From Paludibacter sp. (GTDB taxonomy: Bacteria; Bacteroidota; Bacteroidia; Bacteroidales; Paludibacteraceae), in the NCBI GenBank assembly GCA_028710415.1, contig JAQTUE010000008.1, positions 62,001 to 126,000 on the forward strand: DNA of 64,000 bases, read 5' to 3'. The position numbers were made by a program, and so were the translations under genes. A model generated the notes under the pieces. The model was not told the origin of the DNA. It made no database searches and worked only from the letters and a program-made list of their open reading frames with translations. Below, one piece after another: positions 61,713-64,000 of the stretch; position 1 is the stretch's first letter, and each line of letters starts with the position of its first letter.

Positions 61713-62516
61713 TTATTCTTTCACTATTTTTTTTGATTCAGTCAATATTCTATCGGCTTGTTTCCTGAATTTACCGCTTGGATATTCATTGATATAATTG
61801 TAATACTCATCAATTGTATTGCGGTAACGTTCAATTTTTTTCTCTTCAACACTTTGTACTGCCTGTTCATATTTCGAATCGAGCATTAGCATCAATAATT
61901 CTTCACGATAAGCAGTCGAAGGATATTTCTTTAAAGCATTCTGTGACGTAATGACTGCCGACTCATAATTGTTACCCAGGTAGTTACCCAGGTTATAATA
62001 TAATTTAGCATTCAGATACGCTTTATAGGCCAACTTATTAGTCAATTCTTCAAGCAATTTATTAGCTTCTGGCACTTTGTCACTTTCAGGATAAACATCA
62101 ACGAATTCCTGGAAAGCAGCTATTGCACTGTATGTTGCTGTTTGATCCAATCTGGCATCCGGTGAATCCAGGTAATAACAATATCCAATCATGTACTTGG
62201 ATTCAATTACATATTTTCCTTTTGGATAAGTTTTTACGTAAGTCTTGTAATACTCACTTGCCGAAAAATAATCTTTCTGACCCATATACGATTTCGCCAT
62301 ATAGTTCAGAACCGTCTCAGAACGGTCAGTACCTTTATAATACGTGGCAATAGCATCAAACAATGTTGATGCACGCATAAAATCACCTTTATTGAAATAC
62401 TCTACAGCTTTCGTATATTTCAACTCAGCATCATCTGATTTCAACAATTTTTGATATTCACCACACGAAAACAGGGTTAAAACTACTACTAAAAGAAGAT
62501 ACGAGGTCTTTTTCAT
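61713..62516 (-). CDS. bamD: Outer-membrane assembly lipoprotein BamD
   Basis: 267 residues. Lipoprotein signal with Cys18 (LTLFSC-GE), then five TPR-like repeats (AVEYFNKGDFMRASTLFDAI, NYMAKSYMGQKDYFSASEYY, and so on). BamD is the essential lipoprotein partner of BamA in beta-barrel insertion, which the outer-membrane barrel of the cytochrome locus would require. The pair bamD-rpoZ is the usual order in Bacteroidales. Two TAnnTTTG boxes lie upstream on the minus strand. Confidence 0.92.
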   Translation of the reverse strand: MKKTSYLLLVVVLTLFSCGEYQKLLKSDDAELKYTKAVEYFNKGDFMRASTLFDAIATYYKGTDRSETVLNYMAKSYMGQKDYFSASEYYKTYVKTYPKGKYVIESKYMIGYCYYLDSPDARLDQTATYSAIAAFQEFVDVYPESDKVPEANKLLEELTNKLAYKAYLNAKLYYNLGNYLGNNYESAVITSQNALKKYPSTAYREELLMLMLDSKYEQAVQSVEEKKIERYRNTIDEYYNYINEYPSGKFRKQADRILTESKKIVKE

Positions 62517-62532
62517 AAAAAAAATTGGAGTG

Positions 62533-62540
62533 CAAAAATA
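62533..62540 (-). promoter_or_regulatory. TAnnTTTG -7 box of bamD (proximal)
   Basis: TATTTTTG on the minus strand, 17-24 nt before the bamD start. Confidence 0.55.
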
Positions 62541-62582
62541 GTTATTTTATCAGGAATAAAAAAATATAATGTTTCTATTTAA

Positions 62583-62590
62583 CAAAAGTA
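62583..62590 (-). promoter_or_regulatory. TAnnTTTG -7 box of bamD (distal)
   Basis: TACTTTTG on the minus strand, about 70 nt before the bamD start; a second possible promoter. Confidence 0.4.
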
Positions 62591-62616
62591 GAGTTTTTTA
62601 AGTGCTTCAACTCAAT

Positions 62617-63663
62617 TTATTTGGATAAGTATTTCTTAAAACCTTCAGAATAAATGGATTGTTTTTTCCCGTTTTTATCCAGATAGATCAAATAACATTC
62701 CAATCCAGGAATACTTTTACATACCTTTAAACAACTATCCACACCGATCACCATAAATGGGGTATCATAGGCATCTGCCATTATACCTGTAGGAGCTATC
62801 ACGGTAGCACTTAACATATTATTATCAATTGGGTAACCTGTATGAGGATTAATAATATGGGAATATTTTTTACCGTTTTTAATAAAAAACTTTCTATAAT
62901 CACCCGCCGTTGTAACTGCGCAATTTGTGATATGAATAATTGTCTGAATTTCATTTACTGTACTGGTTGAGTCATCGATGGCTTTATCAATTCCAATTTG
63001 CCATTTTTCACCTTTGGCGTTTAGCCCGCTACATACAACTTCACCACCAATTTCAATCATATAATTCTTACAACCATTATCTTTCAACAACTGGGCAATT
63101 ACATCAGATGAATAACCCTGGGCAATCGAATTATCATCAATCATGATACGGGGATCGTCTTTAATCAACTTATGATCCTTAATATGAATCTTGGTATATC
63201 CAATGTAGGGCATAAATTCCGATACTTTTGGAAACTCGGTGTGTGAACTATTTCCAAATGCAAATCCCCATGCTTTCACCAATGGTCCTACTGTTATGTC
63301 AAGTGCTCCATTTGTATGCTTCGATGCATCCTGTGCAGCATAAAACATTGTTTCAAAAAACAAATCCGTCCGGACTGTTGTATCGTTTTTATTAATTCGT
63401 GATATTATCGAATTGGGAATGTACGATGACATGGACATATCAAATTCATGCAATTTTGCTTCAATTTTATCCTGCAAATTAAGTCCATCAGGTTGTTGGT
63501 AAGTAGCCGAATAAGTAGTACCCTGAGTTTCCCCTTCGTTGTGAATATAATTGATTGTTGGTGCTAATTCTTCGGGTTCCTTTTTAAATGCAAAATAAAG
63601 CCCAACAGCGACAGCAATAAATGCGACACCAATGAATAGTGTTATGAGTCCTTTCTTTTTCAT
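62617..63663 (-). CDS. apbE: FAD:protein FMN transferase (ApbE)
   Basis: 348 residues. An N-terminal helix (LITLFIGVAFIAVAVGLYFA) anchors it in the inner membrane facing the periplasm. ApbE attaches FMN covalently to Thr residues of Na+-NQR/RNF subunits and related proteins. Family motifs: TQGTTYSATY near 48, LDITVGPLVKAWGF, DDNSIAQGYSSDVIAQLL, EIGGEVVCSG and the metal/flavin site HIINPHTGYP, then MADAYDT. The genes it would serve (nqr or rnf) are not in the window. It follows pyrC by 23 nt. Confidence 0.93.
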   Translation of the reverse strand: MKKKGLITLFIGVAFIAVAVGLYFAFKKEPEELAPTINYIHNEGETQGTTYSATYQQPDGLNLQDKIEAKLHEFDMSMSSYIPNSIISRINKNDTTVRTDLFFETMFYAAQDASKHTNGALDITVGPLVKAWGFAFGNSSHTEFPKVSEFMPYIGYTKIHIKDHKLIKDDPRIMIDDNSIAQGYSSDVIAQLLKDNGCKNYMIEIGGEVVCSGLNAKGEKWQIGIDKAIDDSTSTVNEIQTIIHITNCAVTTAGDYRKFFIKNGKKYSHIINPHTGYPIDNNMLSATVIAPTGIMADAYDTPFMVIGVDSCLKVCKSIPGLECYLIYLDKNGKKQSIYSEGFKKYLSK

Positions 63664-63686
63664 TTTTTTGATTCCTGCTAAATTGT

Positions 63687-64000
63687 TTAATAATCAAATA
63701 AAAGTCTTTTGCCTCGAACAGTTTCATCGAACTGTCCATTGTCGTATACTAAGTTACCATTTACCCAGGTCTGCAACACAGAAGCATCAAACGTAGTTCC
63801 TTCAAAAGGCGACCAACCGCATTTGTAAAGGATATTTTCTACATTAACAGTCCATTGCCTGTTTGGATCAACCAGGACCATATCAGCAAAATAGCCGGGG
63901 CGTATAAATCCTCTTTTCTCAATCCTGAATAATTCCGCCGGTGCATGACACATTTTATCTACAACTTTCTCCATCGTGAAAACTCCTTGTTTCACAAATT
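63687..64000 (-). CDS. pyrC: Dihydroorotase, C-terminal part (runs off the window)
   Basis: The frame is open to the last base, so the N-terminal part is missing. The visible 104 residues (MEKVVDKMCHAPAELFRIEK, RGFIRPGYFADMVLVDPN, FEGTTFDASVLQTWVNG) match the C-terminal end of amidohydrolase-fold dihydroorotases of the Bacteroidota type, which close the pyrimidine ring. The metal-binding residues lie outside the window. Other cyclic amidohydrolases such as allantoinase cannot be excluded from this piece alone. Confidence 0.75.
   Translation of the reverse strand, partial: FVKQGVFTMEKVVDKMCHAPAELFRIEKRGFIRPGYFADMVLVDPNRQWTVNVENILYKCGWSPFEGTTFDASVLQTWVNGNLVYDNGQFDETVRGKRLLFDY

Noticed and set aside
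1..64000. tRNA, rRNA or transposase genes
   Set aside because: Looked for by eye; no cloverleaf with TTCGA/TTCAA arm, no rRNA signature and no DDE, Y-HUH or serine recombinase gene was found. A covariance-model search would be needed to exclude tRNAs fully.

Overview
The window reads as a chromosomal segment of a Bacteroidota bacterium, most likely order Bacteroidales. The evidence is a DUF4290 gene next to murA, a PorD (DUF4835) gene of the type IX secretion system, a glycine N-acyltransferase (GlsB-like), a CcsA-type cytochrome c maturation protein with a long fused N-terminal part, a 4-alpha-glucanotransferase with two starch-binding domains, and many promoters with the TAnnTTTG -7 box typical of this phylum. 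The species cannot be named from sequence alone.

Layout. (1) 1-11.4 kb is a cytochrome locus: the 3' end of a CcsA cytochrome c assembly gene, a membrane cytochrome b-like protein, a membrane-anchored ferredoxin/FAD oxidoreductase, three periplasmic multihaem cytochromes with 20, 31 and 13 haem sites, a decayed cytochrome remnant, and an outer-membrane beta-barrel. Together they look like an electron conduit from the inner membrane to the cell surface. (2) 11.4-21 kb is mostly housekeeping: uvrB, a PspC protein, a deacetylase-like lipoprotein, malQ, prs, a DbpA-like RNA helicase and a tiny basic protein. (3) 21-26.4 kb is an accessory 'graveyard': an 11-bp periodic inverted array, one intact toxin-antitoxin pair, broken HigB/HigA and antitoxin remnants, a DUF2442-like gene with a duplicated 3' end, and an orphan sensor kinase. 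(4) 26.5-34.1 kb is a very AT-rich three-gene operon and the best candidate for a new system: an OLD-family ATPase/TOPRIM nuclease and a UvrD-like helicase (the Gabija pair GajA/GajB), translationally coupled to a 1145-residue sacsin-type GHKL ATPase ending in a DUF3883-like PD-(D/E)xK nuclease domain. (5) 34.2-45.4 kb holds small secreted or accessory genes (lipoprotein, YkgJ zinc-cluster protein, DUF1801, DUF2200, beta-carbonic anhydrase, methyltransferase, VOC protein, alpha/beta hydrolase), separated by repeated intergenic blocks and interrupted by a class A PBP gene. (6) 45.5-64 kb returns to core genes: rapA, DUF4290, murA, ferritin, two DUF3857 transglutaminase-like genes, glsB, then a minus-strand block of recN, porD, coaBC, rpoZ, bamD, apbE and the 3' end of pyrC.

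Three patterns recur. Cytosine-poor microsatellite-like tails sit directly after stop codons at several loci, each with its own word. Two loci carry an intact gene, accessory cargo, and then a second copy of the gene's C-terminal end plus downstream sequence, as though cargo entered at the 3' end of a gene. Two 11-bp periodic arrays of AACCC-type units, about 30 kb apart, are non-coding and can fold back on themselves. No rRNA, tRNA, CRISPR array, integrase or transposase was recognised.
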